Part shown: positions 8,020 through 16,098 of the stretch, piece by piece | Position numbering within the stretch: position 1 is the first letter of the stretch | How the letters are laid out: every line of letters starts with the position of its first letter | From: Simkaniaceae bacterium | GTDB taxonomy: Bacteria; Chlamydiota; Chlamydiia; Chlamydiales; Simkaniaceae | Assembly: GCA_018399075.1 (NCBI GenBank) | Contig: CP073763.1 | Location: forward strand, 1,240,001-1,304,000 | DNA: 64,000 nt | Direction of reading: 5' to 3' | Position numbers and translations under genes: made by a program | The notes under the pieces: model-generated | Databases searched by the model: none | What the model was told of the DNA's origin: nothing | Seen by the model: only the letters and a program-made list of their open reading frames with translations

Positions 8020-8628
8020 TTACTCCCAGCCCTTCATTTCATTTCCAAATGCATCAGTGCGAGGCTGACCACCACGGCGTTTTTCTTGCCGTCCACTACG
8101 ATCAACGCTGACAGATGTAGGGAGGGAAGAACCTCTTCGAGTGGGGCTTGGGCTCCGCTCATCTCGCCTAGCAGATGGATAAAGAGGGGTATCCCACGTA
8201 CGCTGTGGGTCATGACGCCGCTTTTCTTGCCTTTCACCGCGATCAATACCACCAGTATGGTGTGAAGGAGGGGGTTGCCATCCACCACCTCTTGGTATAT
8301 TCCATGGAGACCTAGTATCCCATGAAGGAAAACATCCCCAATAACCTCCGCCACTACCAGAGCTTCCTCCTGGCCTACCAAAACCACCAAAAATTTTGTT
8401 AACAGTGTCTTGGACACATTCGCAGGTTAAGCCAAAGGAATGATAGAGACCAAAGGAACCAACGGCGAGCGCTGAAATCCCTCTGAATCTTTCAGGGAAA
8501 GACTTATAGACAACTGATGTTGCTGTCGCTGTTAATAGCAGATAGAATAAGCGGTCTCCCGGAGAGGGAGGCTTATAAGGAGGAGGCTGATCTCTTCGTG
8601 ATGAGTTTGCTGCACTAGATGCTTCCAT
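8020..8628 (-). CDS. Inc-like protein with bilobed hydrophobic domain and Arg/Pro/Gly-rich tail
   Basis: 202 residues, not recognised by family. Two hydrophobic segments at about 27-41 and 51-68 are separated by a short charged loop (KSFPERFRG), the bilobed pattern typical of chlamydial inclusion membrane proteins. A Gly-rich linker follows (about 80-100). The C-terminal half is very rich in Arg, Pro and Ser, with a repeated element (GERQEKRRHDPQRT and SGRQEKRRGGQPRT). The N-terminus is Pro-rich (PPPYKPPSP), so a host SH3- or WW-type partner is possible but unproven. A minus-strand terminator follows it. Confidence 0.6.
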   Translation of the reverse strand: MEASSAANSSRRDQPPPYKPPSPGDRLFYLLLTATATSVVYKSFPERFRGISALAVGSFGLYHSFGLTCECVQDTVNKIFGGFGRPGGSSGSGGGYWGCFPSWDTRSPWNIPRGGGWQPPPSHHTGGIDRGERQEKRRHDPQRTWDTPLYPSARRDERSPSPTRRGSSLPTSVSVDRSGRQEKRRGGQPRTDAFGNEMKGWE

Positions 8629-8642
8629 ATTCTTCTCCTATC

Positions 8643-9263
8643 TTATAAGGGTTTTGGGTTAGCTCGGACATAGAGAATATCCTCTGTCGCGCTATAGCTA
8701 ACTAAAATAAACTCATAGTCTGAAAAATAGCTTGAAAACCAATTGCTATTTTTTCCAACAACAATCGCATCTCCACGTTTCCAATAACGAAGATAGTCAA
8801 AATCTTCAGGATCTATTTTCCAACGTATTTTCATTCCCTGATTGCCAACAAGAACGATTTCTTGATACTCCCTATCAATATGCGATAGGCGAAAAGTATG
8901 GGGGTTTTCTACCGCTGGACTTGCCCAAATATCGGCCTTAAAGTATTCGCCATTGGATTCATTCACCACATAAAACTCTGATCCTCCAAAAGGGTAAGGA
9001 TTGGGGCAAAAAGTAATTCGATCATAAAAGTTCCAATATTCCATTGCCTGGCGATGCCTTGAAATAGCTTTAAATTGGGTTCCATCTTCTAGTTCAATAA
9101 TCCCATCGGGACTTTTTCCCCGCATCTCATGTTGCCCAGAGCCTAATATATAAGACGCTTTAGGTGCTTGGTGCTCAGAATAAAGCATCTGAGGCCTGTT
9201 ATGGTAGTAATCGGCAAATAGACTGCTAAAAGCTAGCAATGATACTAAGATCATTTTTTTCAT
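8643..9263 (-). CDS. Secreted protein, tandem paralogue 1
   Basis: 206 residues with a signal peptide (MKKMILVSLLAFSSLFA). It is clearly homologous to the next gene: both share EDGTxxxAIS, CPNPYP/SPNPYP GGSEFYV, an HID-containing strand, GDAIVVG/GDRVIIG and NSNWFSSYFSD/NSNWFASFFSD. The mature part looks all-beta. No function is recognised. The pair arose by tandem duplication and is probably periplasmic or surface exposed. Confidence 0.68.
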   Translation of the reverse strand: MKKMILVSLLAFSSLFADYYHNRPQMLYSEHQAPKASYILGSGQHEMRGKSPDGIIELEDGTQFKAISRHRQAMEYWNFYDRITFCPNPYPFGGSEFYVVNESNGEYFKADIWASPAVENPHTFRLSHIDREYQEIVLVGNQGMKIRWKIDPEDFDYLRYWKRGDAIVVGKNSNWFSSYFSDYEFILVSYSATEDILYVRANPKPL

Positions 9264-9330
9264 ATTTATCTCCGGTCATTCAGGTTTAATAAATTCAATG
9301 AGAAGAGGATAAGGTATCAAGTAATTTTAA

Positions 9331-9364
9331 TAAAAGAAAAACTTGCCCCATAAAATTATGGGGC
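9331..9364 (-). terminator. Rho-independent terminator after secreted paralogue 2
   Basis: Stem GCCCCATAA/TTATGGGGC (9345-9353 and 9356-9364), followed on the minus strand by AAG and TTTTTCTTTT. It separates the two paralogous genes. Confidence 0.75.
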
Positions 9365-9372
9365 ATATTTAA

Positions 9373-9978
9373 CTAGTAAGGCTTGATTCGCACGTAAGAC
9401 GTATAGGGATGTTTATCACAATTTACCATGATATATTTACAATCCGAAAAAAAGGAAGCAAACCAATTACTATTCATTCCAATGATTACGCGATCTCCAT
9501 TTCCCCATTCATCTAGGATTCCCAAGTCTTTTTTCTCTACTTGCCAATCTTGTTCCTCACTAGCGTTTGTTCTTAGAATAATTTCTCCATCATAAGGGTC
9601 AATATGGAAGATTTTTAAGGTATACTCATTAACAGGATTAGGATGAGAATAAAGATCTGCATGAACAAATTCACCACGATCAATATTTAGCACATAAAAC
9701 TCTGATCCTCCTCCTGGATAGGGGTTGGGTGAAAAAGTAATATGTTCATTATAGTCCCATTCTTCAGAGACCTTTGCAGCCTCAGATGAAATGGCTTGTA
9801 GGCGCGTTCCATCTTCAAGCTGAATTTTTCCATCACGGCTTCTTCCAATAAAAAGATGTTCGCCAGCATTGAGAATAATGGGAACGAGATGACCCTTTGC
9901 ATGAAGGCCTTGGTTCGCATGCAGCTCTATTCCTAGAAAAACTAGTAACATTGAGAAGTACACAAAAGTCTTTTTCAT
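9373..9978 (-). CDS. Secreted protein, tandem paralogue 2
   Basis: 201 residues with signal peptide MKKTFVYFSMLLVFLGIELHA. It is homologous along its whole length to the neighbouring 8643-9263 product, including GGSEFYV, HIDPYDGEIIL and NSNWFASFFSD. I chose the ATG at 9978 because AGGTGGAG lies five bases upstream; a TTG at 10020 would put 14 residues before the leader and disrupt it. Its own terminator suggests separate expression from paralogue 1. Function unknown. Confidence 0.66.
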   Translation of the reverse strand: MKKTFVYFSMLLVFLGIELHANQGLHAKGHLVPIILNAGEHLFIGRSRDGKIQLEDGTRLQAISSEAAKVSEEWDYNEHITFSPNPYPGGGSEFYVLNIDRGEFVHADLYSHPNPVNEYTLKIFHIDPYDGEIILRTNASEEQDWQVEKKDLGILDEWGNGDRVIIGMNSNWFASFFSDCKYIMVNCDKHPYTSYVRIKPY

Positions 9979-10076
9979 CATAACTCCACCTAAGGATTTG
10001 GTTATCAATATCGCGCACAAGGTTAACTCATAAAGATTATTTTAAGAAATAAAAATTTACATCAACAGCCATAAGA

Positions 10077-11018
10077 ATGCATAATGAAGTCATGTTGCAT
10101 CCCACTTTGAAAGAGATTATTACCGTGACAAAGGAAGCGAAAAATCTTCCGTTAAGTAGGATTTCCCTTGCAGAAGTGAGACGAGGGCCGATGAAAATCA
10201 GACCTCTTGCTGGCGAGCCCAAGCCAATGGCTAAAGTGATGAATCACATTATCCATACCGATGAGGGTAATCTTCTAATGCGTCTTTATTATCCCAAAGA
10301 CAACAAACCTCTTCCGATCGTTCTCTACTTTCACCCTGGGGGATTTGTAAAAGGAGATATCGACTCTCATGATCCCGTTTGTCGCAATTTAGCAGAAGCC
10401 AGCAGATGTCTCATTGCTTCAATTAATTACCCCTTAGCTCCAGAAAACCCTTTTCCTAAGGCAGTAATAGCAGCAAAAGAAGCGCTTCATTGGATTTACT
10501 CGCATCCAAGTGAGCTGAATGCAGATGGAAGAATTGCTATTGCCGGAGAAAATGCAGGGGGGAATCTTGCCGCCGTTCTCACCCAAGAAGTGAGAGAACA
10601 AATTCACCCTAAGATTTCTTTTCAGGTCCTTGTCTATCCGCAAACCGACTTCACCTTTTCATCACTATCGCATCAAGAATACAGTACAGGCTACCTTCTC
10701 GAAAAAGATTCGATCGAGTGGTATAAGAAGCAATATATTCCAAAAAATCATGATCCCATGGATCCACGTATTTCTCCTCTTTTTGCACACGACTTTTCCT
10801 CCCTTCCGCCAGCGCTTATTATCACGGCAGAATACGACCCCATGCGAGATGAAGGGGAGATTTATGCACAAAAACTCAAAAGTGCCGGTGTTCCTACGAC
10901 TTTAAAACGGTATAAAGGAATGGTTCATGGGTTTTTTCAGATGGGAGGGCTCTTAGACGAGGCCCGTCTTGCCATCAACGAAGTCGGCGAAACCCTTAAA
11001 ACCCACTTTTCCCTATGA
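10077..11018 (+). CDS. HSL-family alpha/beta hydrolase lacking the nucleophile serine
   Basis: 313 residues with the hormone-sensitive-lipase family layout: oxyanion motif HPGGF (86-90), elbow GENAGGNLA (157-165), acid D254 in EYDPMRDEG, and histidine H284 in GMVHGFF. The elbow should be GDSAGG; codon 159 is AAT (10551-10553), so asparagine replaces the catalytic serine while the acid and histidine remain. Unless the base is a sequencing error, ordinary esterase chemistry is lost. The stop overlaps the next start (ATGA), so it is coupled to a membrane-protein gene. Confidence 0.82.
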   Translation: MHNEVMLHPTLKEIITVTKEAKNLPLSRISLAEVRRGPMKIRPLAGEPKPMAKVMNHIIHTDEGNLLMRLYYPKDNKPLPIVLYFHPGGFVKGDIDSHDPVCRNLAEASRCLIASINYPLAPENPFPKAVIAAKEALHWIYSHPSELNADGRIAIAGENAGGNLAAVLTQEVREQIHPKISFQVLVYPQTDFTFSSLSHQEYSTGYLLEKDSIEWYKKQYIPKNHDPMDPRISPLFAHDFSSLPPALIITAEYDPMRDEGEIYAQKLKSAGVPTTLKRYKGMVHGFFQMGGLLDEARLAINEVGETLKTHFSL

Positions 11019-11716
11019 AGCATGACGAAGTGACTGCAGGAAACTGCTCGATGGTTGGTATTGGATATTTCATTGCTCGCCCTCATCTTTGGTTAGCCCC
11101 TTTACTTGCAGCTCTCTTTTCTTTTTTTGTTCTAATCGCCGCGTTTTTTATTACCGCTTACACTAGCTGGCCCGAATCAACCTTGACCTGGTTTAGCTAC
11201 ACTTGGGGAATCTTTAAGTCTCTCGGGTATGCTTCGCTTACGTTGATCATCCTATGGGTTTCTGTATTCCCTATTATTCTGAACTATGCTTTTGAAAATA
11301 TGATCGGGAAAATTCTTCAAGATAAGAGGGTTCCAATTAAAGGGGAAGGGTCCTTTCAAGCAATGACGTCCAGCGTACAGGTGATTATCCGAACATTGGG
11401 CTGGCGCCTCTTTTGGCCCTTAGCTACATTGATCTCTCTCTTCTTTTTTGGACCGCTTGCCATGATTTTGGCTCAAGTTGGAATGGGGCATATTGCCATT
11501 ATCGATGCGACTGACCTTTCTCTCACAATACAAGGTCAACCTGTAAAAAAACGTATGCACGCTATTAAATCCCGCTTTCTTCCTATATTAACGGCTGGCT
11601 TCATCGCCGGAATTCTCAGTATGATTCTTACCACAACAATTGTGGGTTGGCTCTTCTGGCTTCCAGGCGTCTATGCCGGCTGCACCCTCTGGACCATTAC
11701 CTGGCCCAAAGATTAA
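11015..11716 (+). CDS. EI24/CysZ-like membrane protein
   Basis: 233 residues with about five hydrophobic segments (around 24-47, 66-88, 126-145, 147-163, 189-216). The opening GIGYFIARPHLWLAPLLAAL is typical of the EI24/CysZ family (sulfate uptake in CysZ; unknown in many members). The gene is translationally coupled to the inactive-looking hydrolase. A diverged copy of its final 37 bases recurs 376 bases downstream. Confidence 0.65.
   Translation: MKHDEVTAGNCSMVGIGYFIARPHLWLAPLLAALFSFFVLIAAFFITAYTSWPESTLTWFSYTWGIFKSLGYASLTLIILWVSVFPIILNYAFENMIGKILQDKRVPIKGEGSFQAMTSSVQVIIRTLGWRLFWPLATLISLFFFGPLAMILAQVGMGHIAIIDATDLSLTIQGQPVKKRMHAIKSRFLPILTAGFIAGILSMILTTTIVGWLFWLPGVYAGCTLWTITWPKD
11675..11714 (+). 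repeat. Direct repeat copy A (3' end of the EI24-like gene)
   Basis: Starts GCCGGCTGCACCCT and contains ACCATTACCTGG; copy B at 12051-12087 differs at about three positions. Copy A lies inside the end of the coding region; copy B is intergenic. Confidence 0.85.
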
Positions 11717-11763
11717 GACATTTCCAGTTGCCTATCGAAGTGAGGAAGAGGTGAGCTTTTTAT

Positions 11764-11994
11764 CTAGGCCCAATAGATTGAGCGACCAAAACGCATGGGA
11801 AAGTAGTGCGAGGAAACAGTCCTATCTTCTGCGCGAGTTTGAGGTGCAGACTTTTTTTCCTGTTTTACGTCCTTAGACCCGTTACCATTCTGAAGAAGCT
11901 CTTCTTGAATTGTCCCTTCAGGTTTAGCTGAATTTGTACACCATCTTGAGAAACAGTTGCACCAACTACTATTACCATCTACTCTATTTGCCAT
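11764..11994 (-). CDS. Small Cys/Trp-rich protein, copy A
   Basis: 76 residues, not recognised. A Cys/Trp cluster near the N-terminus (SSWCNCFSRWC) is followed by a polar, Lys/Gln/Glu-rich body with QEKKSAPQTRAEDRTV. The adjacent 12096-12326 product has the same plan (CRWYNPCSWFNSCC then TPTQERRTV), so the two look like diverged duplicates. The ATG at 11994 (MANRVDG) is preferred to the upstream codon at 12045. The Cys cluster could be a lipidation or metal site, but nothing proves it. No signal peptide. Confidence 0.5.
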   Translation of the reverse strand: MANRVDGNSSWCNCFSRWCTNSAKPEGTIQEELLQNGNGSKDVKQEKKSAPQTRAEDRTVSSHYFPMRFGRSIYWA

Positions 11995-12035
11995 ATTTCT
12001 TTTCTCTGTAATTTTAATTAATGTAAGGAATCTAA

Positions 12036-12058
12036 CAGCCGGCACCGTTTGCCGGCTG
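12036..12058. repeat. Perfect 9-bp GC-rich hairpin between the small Cys/Trp genes
   Basis: CAGCCGGCA, loop CCGTT, TGCCGGCTG. Its right arm lies in repeat copy B. It sits after the stop of the 12096-12326 gene (minus strand) and before the start of 11764-11994; there is no T-run, so it is at best a weak terminator. Confidence 0.7.
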
Positions 12059-12087
12059 CACCCTTTAGACCATTACCTGGTCCAAAA
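12051..12087 (+). repeat. Direct repeat copy B (displaced gene end)
   Basis: Diverged copy of 11675-11714, about 376 bases downstream, not in a matching reading frame of a gene. It marks a past tandem duplication that included one small Cys/Trp gene. Confidence 0.8.
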
Positions 12088-12095
12088 ATGATTCA

Positions 12096-12326
12096 CTATT
12101 CCCATTGTTGACCAGTCTCAACAGCCTCTCCTTTAACAGTAGGAGATTTAGTAGGAGTGTTTCCAGGTGTTGTAACTGTTCTTCTTTCTTGTGTTGGAGT
12201 TCTGTAGCCATCTCGGCTATCATTACCACTCACAAGAGGTTGTCTAGGTCCTGGCTCATCATCCCCGCAACAACTGTTAAACCAACTACAAGGGTTGTAC
12301 CAACGACATCCACTAATTTCTGACAT
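12096..12326 (-). CDS. Small Cys/Trp-rich protein, copy B
   Basis: 76 residues starting MSEISGC. The N-terminal cluster CRWYNPCSWFNSCC is followed by an acidic and then Thr/Pro/Arg-rich tail. It shares layout and the TPTQERRTV-like element with copy A. GAGG eight bases before this ATG supports it; an ATG two codons upstream is also possible. Function unknown. The cysteine spacing does not fit a known zinc finger. Confidence 0.5.
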   Translation of the reverse strand: MSEISGCRWYNPCSWFNSCCGDDEPGPRQPLVSGNDSRDGYRTPTQERRTVTTPGNTPTKSPTVKGEAVETGQQWE

Positions 12327-12479
12327 ATTCATTACCTCAATGATTTTTGGTTACTAATAGGGGAAAGATGTTAACGACTGAAAAAAAACAAATCAAGGAA
12401 TAAAATCTTCCTTTAATTTAATTTCCATTCTTCATATTCTATTTGATCTAAATCATTAAAAAAATAAGGAACTTCAAGA

Positions 12480-14330
12480 ATGGATGCAACAAGACCTTTA
12501 GGTTCTGGAGATAATCTCTTCCGTAAATCACAATTAGCGCTTCTAAATGTAGAATATAATGGACTTCCACGCAGCTATGCTGTTGAGCATATTCACTCTA
12601 TCTCAAACTTAGCAAAGAAAAATGATACGACATCACGTGTTTGGGCTTCTGTCTATGCCTTTGTTTTCCCTGCCTATTTAGGAGCCTCTATTATCCAGCT
12701 CTTTTTTGTAACACTCTCCGATACAACAAATATGCTACTGAATCATCCGCGAAAAGAGTATGTTGTGATTAACCCGAATACACCTGAGGAAACTAGTGAG
12801 CTTAGGAATGTCTCACCTCTTGAAGGGGTAAAGGAACTTGCTCGTCATATTGCAGCAATAATTCCCACACTCATTTGTTGGGCTCCAAGCATTGCTGCCC
12901 CTGGAATTTATTATCGTGAAGATTTAAAACCTTTCCCTGCTACAAACGAAGCACAAACTCATTCCCTTACTACACATGAAAAAGGGGCTATAGAGGTTGA
13001 AAGGGATCGTCTTCTTGAAGCAAACAAGACCGCCAAGCTTGATGCTTTTTTTGAAATGTTTCAAAGTGCGATTACTCCTAAAAATTATGAGCAAGTTTCT
13101 GCAGCTCTGCTTGCACTTGAAATAGATGGAGTAGCTCTTTCGCAAGTCTCTGAAGAAGATGCTGATGTTTATGTACAAGCATCTTGGGGACCAACCGGAA
13201 AGAAGCTTTTTACTGCTCGAGATCCCTATGTAGAAGTTGAGCTAAGTAATAAAGAGCAATTTTTAAAACCGATTGGGACAATTGAGCTTGAGATTGATTG
13301 CACAAAGATTAAGCCAGAATACGTAGCAAGAATCCTTGGAATGCCCCATGACATCCATAGGCTTGTACTAAAAAACCCAGATATGCGTGTGTTTCAAGGT
13401 CTTGAAGCAAGTGGAGTTTTATCTAAGATTCATACCCTTGCAATAAGAGATAAAAACGGTCTTCAGGTTGCAGTGCTTGAACAGATTGCTGATGCTTTTA
13501 AAACGATTGCTTGTTTTGATATTCAAGGTTGCCGTTTAGATGGTGAACTTTCCAGAAGTTTTATTGATGGACATATTGTTAGAGCTTCAATTATTGAAAG
13601 AAGTTCTAGGGGAGAGCAAAGCGCAACAAGCTTCCTAAGCGAATTTGATAATATTCAGGACCAATTTAATCATTTGAATCGAGAGATGCTATATCGCACA
13701 ATTATGACTGGATTTACACGAGAAGAAGTACTTAATCTTGCTAAACATTTCCCTGTTGCTGACGAAAATAAATTATTTCATCCTGCTGCACCCTTTATCA
13801 CAAAACTCTGCTTTTTTAGAGAAACAGAAGTTTCAAGTAAACAGCTGAAAAATTTGATGCCAAGGCTCAAGAGAACTTTCCCCCATCTTCGCGTTCTTGA
13901 TCTAAGTGGATGTAAGTTACTAGACTCTGAAGCATTGGTTTATTTAGAACAATACCCCGTCCGCAGTCTTTACTTAGATCGATGTGAGGGAATTTTCTTT
14001 AGACAGTTATCAAGTACGGATAGTTATACTATGGACCACCGACTTGTTTTAGATCAAAACAGGCGAAATTATCTTGTAAATATTGAATATGTTACTAATC
14101 GATTCATTAAACTTTTTAGCCTTGGCACTAAAGTGATTCGAGTATTGGAAATGGATTGCCTGAGAGCAACAAATTCTAATATAAGAAAGGGTTCTCCGCC
14201 TGAATATTATGCCCAAGTTAGAGCCTATTTAGAGCAGTGCTTGTTTCCTGAAATGGATCAAATGTTAAGTCCACCTGATGAACGCCATGTCTATATTGCG
14301 ATAGCGGATTTTCAATATGGTCAGCGCTAG
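12480..14330 (+). CDS. Large LRR-like protein with N-terminal hydrophobic domain, candidate effector
   Basis: 616 residues, no recognised family. Hydrophobic segments at about 57-82 and 122-142 suggest membrane insertion of the N-terminal region. From about 270 onward, irregular leucine-rich strands appear (IGTIELEID, IHRLVLKNPD, IHTLAIRDKNG, IACFDIQGC), and LRVLDLSGCKLLDSEAL (about 470-486) and VRSLYLDRCEG are close to cysteine-containing LRR units. This organisation resembles LRR-type host-interaction proteins of environmental chlamydiae. AAGGAA nine bases before the ATG supports the start. It ends 4 bases before the convergent aroC. Confidence 0.6.
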   Translation: MDATRPLGSGDNLFRKSQLALLNVEYNGLPRSYAVEHIHSISNLAKKNDTTSRVWASVYAFVFPAYLGASIIQLFFVTLSDTTNMLLNHPRKEYVVINPNTPEETSELRNVSPLEGVKELARHIAAIIPTLICWAPSIAAPGIYYREDLKPFPATNEAQTHSLTTHEKGAIEVERDRLLEANKTAKLDAFFEMFQSAITPKNYEQVSAALLALEIDGVALSQVSEEDADVYVQASWGPTGKKLFTARDPYVEVELSNKEQFLKPIGTIELEIDCTKIKPEYVARILGMPHDIHRLVLKNPDMRVFQGLEASGVLSKIHTLAIRDKNGLQVAVLEQIADAFKTIACFDIQGCRLDGELSRSFIDGHIVRASIIERSSRGEQSATSFLSEFDNIQDQFNHLNREMLYRTIMTGFTREEVLNLAKHFPVADENKLFHPAAPFITKLCFFRETEVSSKQLKNLMPRLKRTFPHLRVLDLSGCKLLDSEALVYLEQYPVRSLYLDRCEGIFFRQLSSTDSYTMDHRLVLDQNRRNYLVNIEYVTNRFIKLFSLGTKVIRVLEMDCLRATNSNIRKGSPPEYYAQVRAYLEQCLFPEMDQMLSPPDERHVYIAIADFQYGQR

Positions 14331-14334
14331 TTAC

Positions 14335-15411
14335 TTAGGCTTTTGAGGAGCTAAAAAATAGAAGGCTATCGGCAAGGGTTAGAGCTGTCATGGCTTCGAC
14401 GATAGGAACAGCGCGAATTGTCACGCAAGGATCGTGGCGTGAACCTGCGGGGAGTTGAAAGGTTTGCGCTTTTCCTGATGTGTCGACGGTTTGCTGAGGT
14501 TTTTCTATACTTGAAGTGGGTTTAAAAGGAACGCGAAAGGTGAGGGGGAGTCCTGTCGAGATACCGCCGAGCGTTCCGCCGGCATGATTGGTAGCGGGGA
14601 TGATTTCCCCCTGGGGATCGGTGGTAAAACCATCGTTATGCTCTGATCCTTTTAAGCGGGCTGCGTTAAACCCTTCCCCAATTTCAAAACCCTTTGTAGC
14701 CGGAAGAGTGAGCATTGCTTTTGCAAGATTGGCTTCGAGCTTTTCATAAACGGGATCACCTAAACCGATGGGAAGGTTTTCGGCGGTGCATTCGATAATG
14801 CCGCCGAGCGAATCTTTTTCTTCTATAGCCTCTTTTAGGGCTTTAATCATTTGAGTTTCTGCTTTTTGGTCAGGACAGAAAATAGCGCTCTTTTGAAGAG
14901 CTTTAAGATCGACAGTATTGATCGTAACGGGACCAATCGAATGGATGTAGGCATGAATAGAGATGTTGTAGTGAGCGAGAAGTTTTTTAGCCACAGCGCC
15001 GGCAGCTACGCGACAGGCCGTTTCGCGGGCTGAAGAGCGGCCTCCGCCGCGATAGTCGAAGATGCCATATTTTTCGAGATAGGTAAAGTTTGCATGGCCC
15101 GGGCGCATGAGTTCTTTGATCGGTTCATATTTAGAGGAGTCGGCATCTTTATTAAAGATGATGAGGGAGATAGGGGCCCCTGTTGTTTTTCCTTCAAAGA
15201 CTCCTGAAAAGATCTCTGCATGATCCTTTTCTTGGCGGGGAGTTGTATAGGGACTTTTCCCTCCAGCGCGGCGGGAAAGTTCAAGATTAATCTCTTCTTC
15301 AGTAATGGGAAGTCCTGCAGGACAGCCATCGATGACAACACCAATCCCTTTGCCGTGGGATTCTCCCCATGTTGTGATCCGAAAAAGGGTTCCAAAACTA
15401 TTGCTTGCCAT
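14335..15411 (-). CDS. aroC: Chorismate synthase AroC
   Basis: 358 residues, normal length. It converts 5-enolpyruvylshikimate-3-phosphate to chorismate with reduced FMN. Signature stretches visible: TTWGESHGKGIGVVIDGCPA near the N-terminus, RRAGGKSPYTTPRQEKD, the RPGHANF stretch, DYRGGGRSSARETA and NHAGGTLGGISTG. It is separated from the other aro genes by 159 bases, so it may have its own promoter. Codons at the 3' end give a Ser-rich tail (LLFFSSSKA). Confidence 0.97.
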   Translation of the reverse strand: MASNSFGTLFRITTWGESHGKGIGVVIDGCPAGLPITEEEINLELSRRAGGKSPYTTPRQEKDHAEIFSGVFEGKTTGAPISLIIFNKDADSSKYEPIKELMRPGHANFTYLEKYGIFDYRGGGRSSARETACRVAAGAVAKKLLAHYNISIHAYIHSIGPVTINTVDLKALQKSAIFCPDQKAETQMIKALKEAIEEKDSLGGIIECTAENLPIGLGDPVYEKLEANLAKAMLTLPATKGFEIGEGFNAARLKGSEHNDGFTTDPQGEIIPATNHAGGTLGGISTGLPLTFRVPFKPTSSIEKPQQTVDTSGKAQTFQLPAGSRHDPCVTIRAVPIVEAMTALTLADSLLFFSSSKA

Positions 15412-15570
15412 ATCTTTACCCCGAATTGTGATTTATGGATGTTCGAAGGGATTTTCGATTTTTTTTCGGCATTAATTCATTGAAATAATCACATACTTGT
15501 AAAAAGTAGGGTTTATTTCGTTGAATTAAGACCGGTGAAAAAGAAAAATTCAGGCGAATATTCAGAAAAT

Positions 15571-16098
15571 TCATTTCGGGGTTACCATCTCGCAGATTTT
15601 TTTGATCACCGCTTCATCTTTCATGTTGGTGACATTGATCTCCATTGCACCGATTTTTTTGTACTGATCATCACGCTCATCATACATTTTATCAAAGGAT
15701 GATTCAGGATCGTTTGGATCGATAAAGGCGGGGAGGGGATTTTCTGCAAGCACTCGCTTCTTTAAGGCTTCTCGATCAAATACAAGGTAGATGAGATGAC
15801 TACTTTTCTTAAGGGCTTCAACATTTTCATAAAGAAGCATCGCTCCACCTCCGGCAGCGATCACTGAATTTTGAACATCTTGAAGGGATTGAATGACTTC
15901 GTATTCAAGAGCCCGAAAGGTGACAGGCCCCACTTCTTCATAAATTTGGCGGCAGGTGAGCTTTTTTTGTCGGTTGACTTGATAGACCTCTTCTATGAGG
16001 CGATCTGTGTCGATAAAGGCCCGTCCGATTTTCGTCGCGAGTTGTTTTCCAAACGTTGTTTTTCCTGATCCTTTAATGCCGAAGAGGACGATATTCAT
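15571..16098 (-). CDS. aroK: Shikimate kinase AroK
   Basis: 175 residues. The P-loop GIKGSGKTTFGKQLA (about 7-21), FIDTDRLIEE shikimate-binding aspartate segment and VIAAGGGAMLL (the conserved GGG) define the family. It phosphorylates shikimate at the 3-OH with ATP. The start overlaps the end of aroA by 4 bases, so it is the last gene of the coupled pheA-like/aroB/aroA/aroK unit. Confidence 0.95.
   Translation of the reverse strand: MNIVLFGIKGSGKTTFGKQLATKIGRAFIDTDRLIEEVYQVNRQKKLTCRQIYEEVGPVTFRALEYEVIQSLQDVQNSVIAAGGGAMLLYENVEALKKSSHLIYLVFDREALKKRVLAENPLPAFIDPNDPESSFDKMYDERDDQYKKIGAMEINVTNMKDEAVIKKICEMVTPK

Noticed and set aside
12096-12326. Cysteine cluster as a zinc finger or metallothionein
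   Set aside because: Cysteine spacing (C..C..CC) does not fit a known zinc-binding pattern and the protein is too short to judge.
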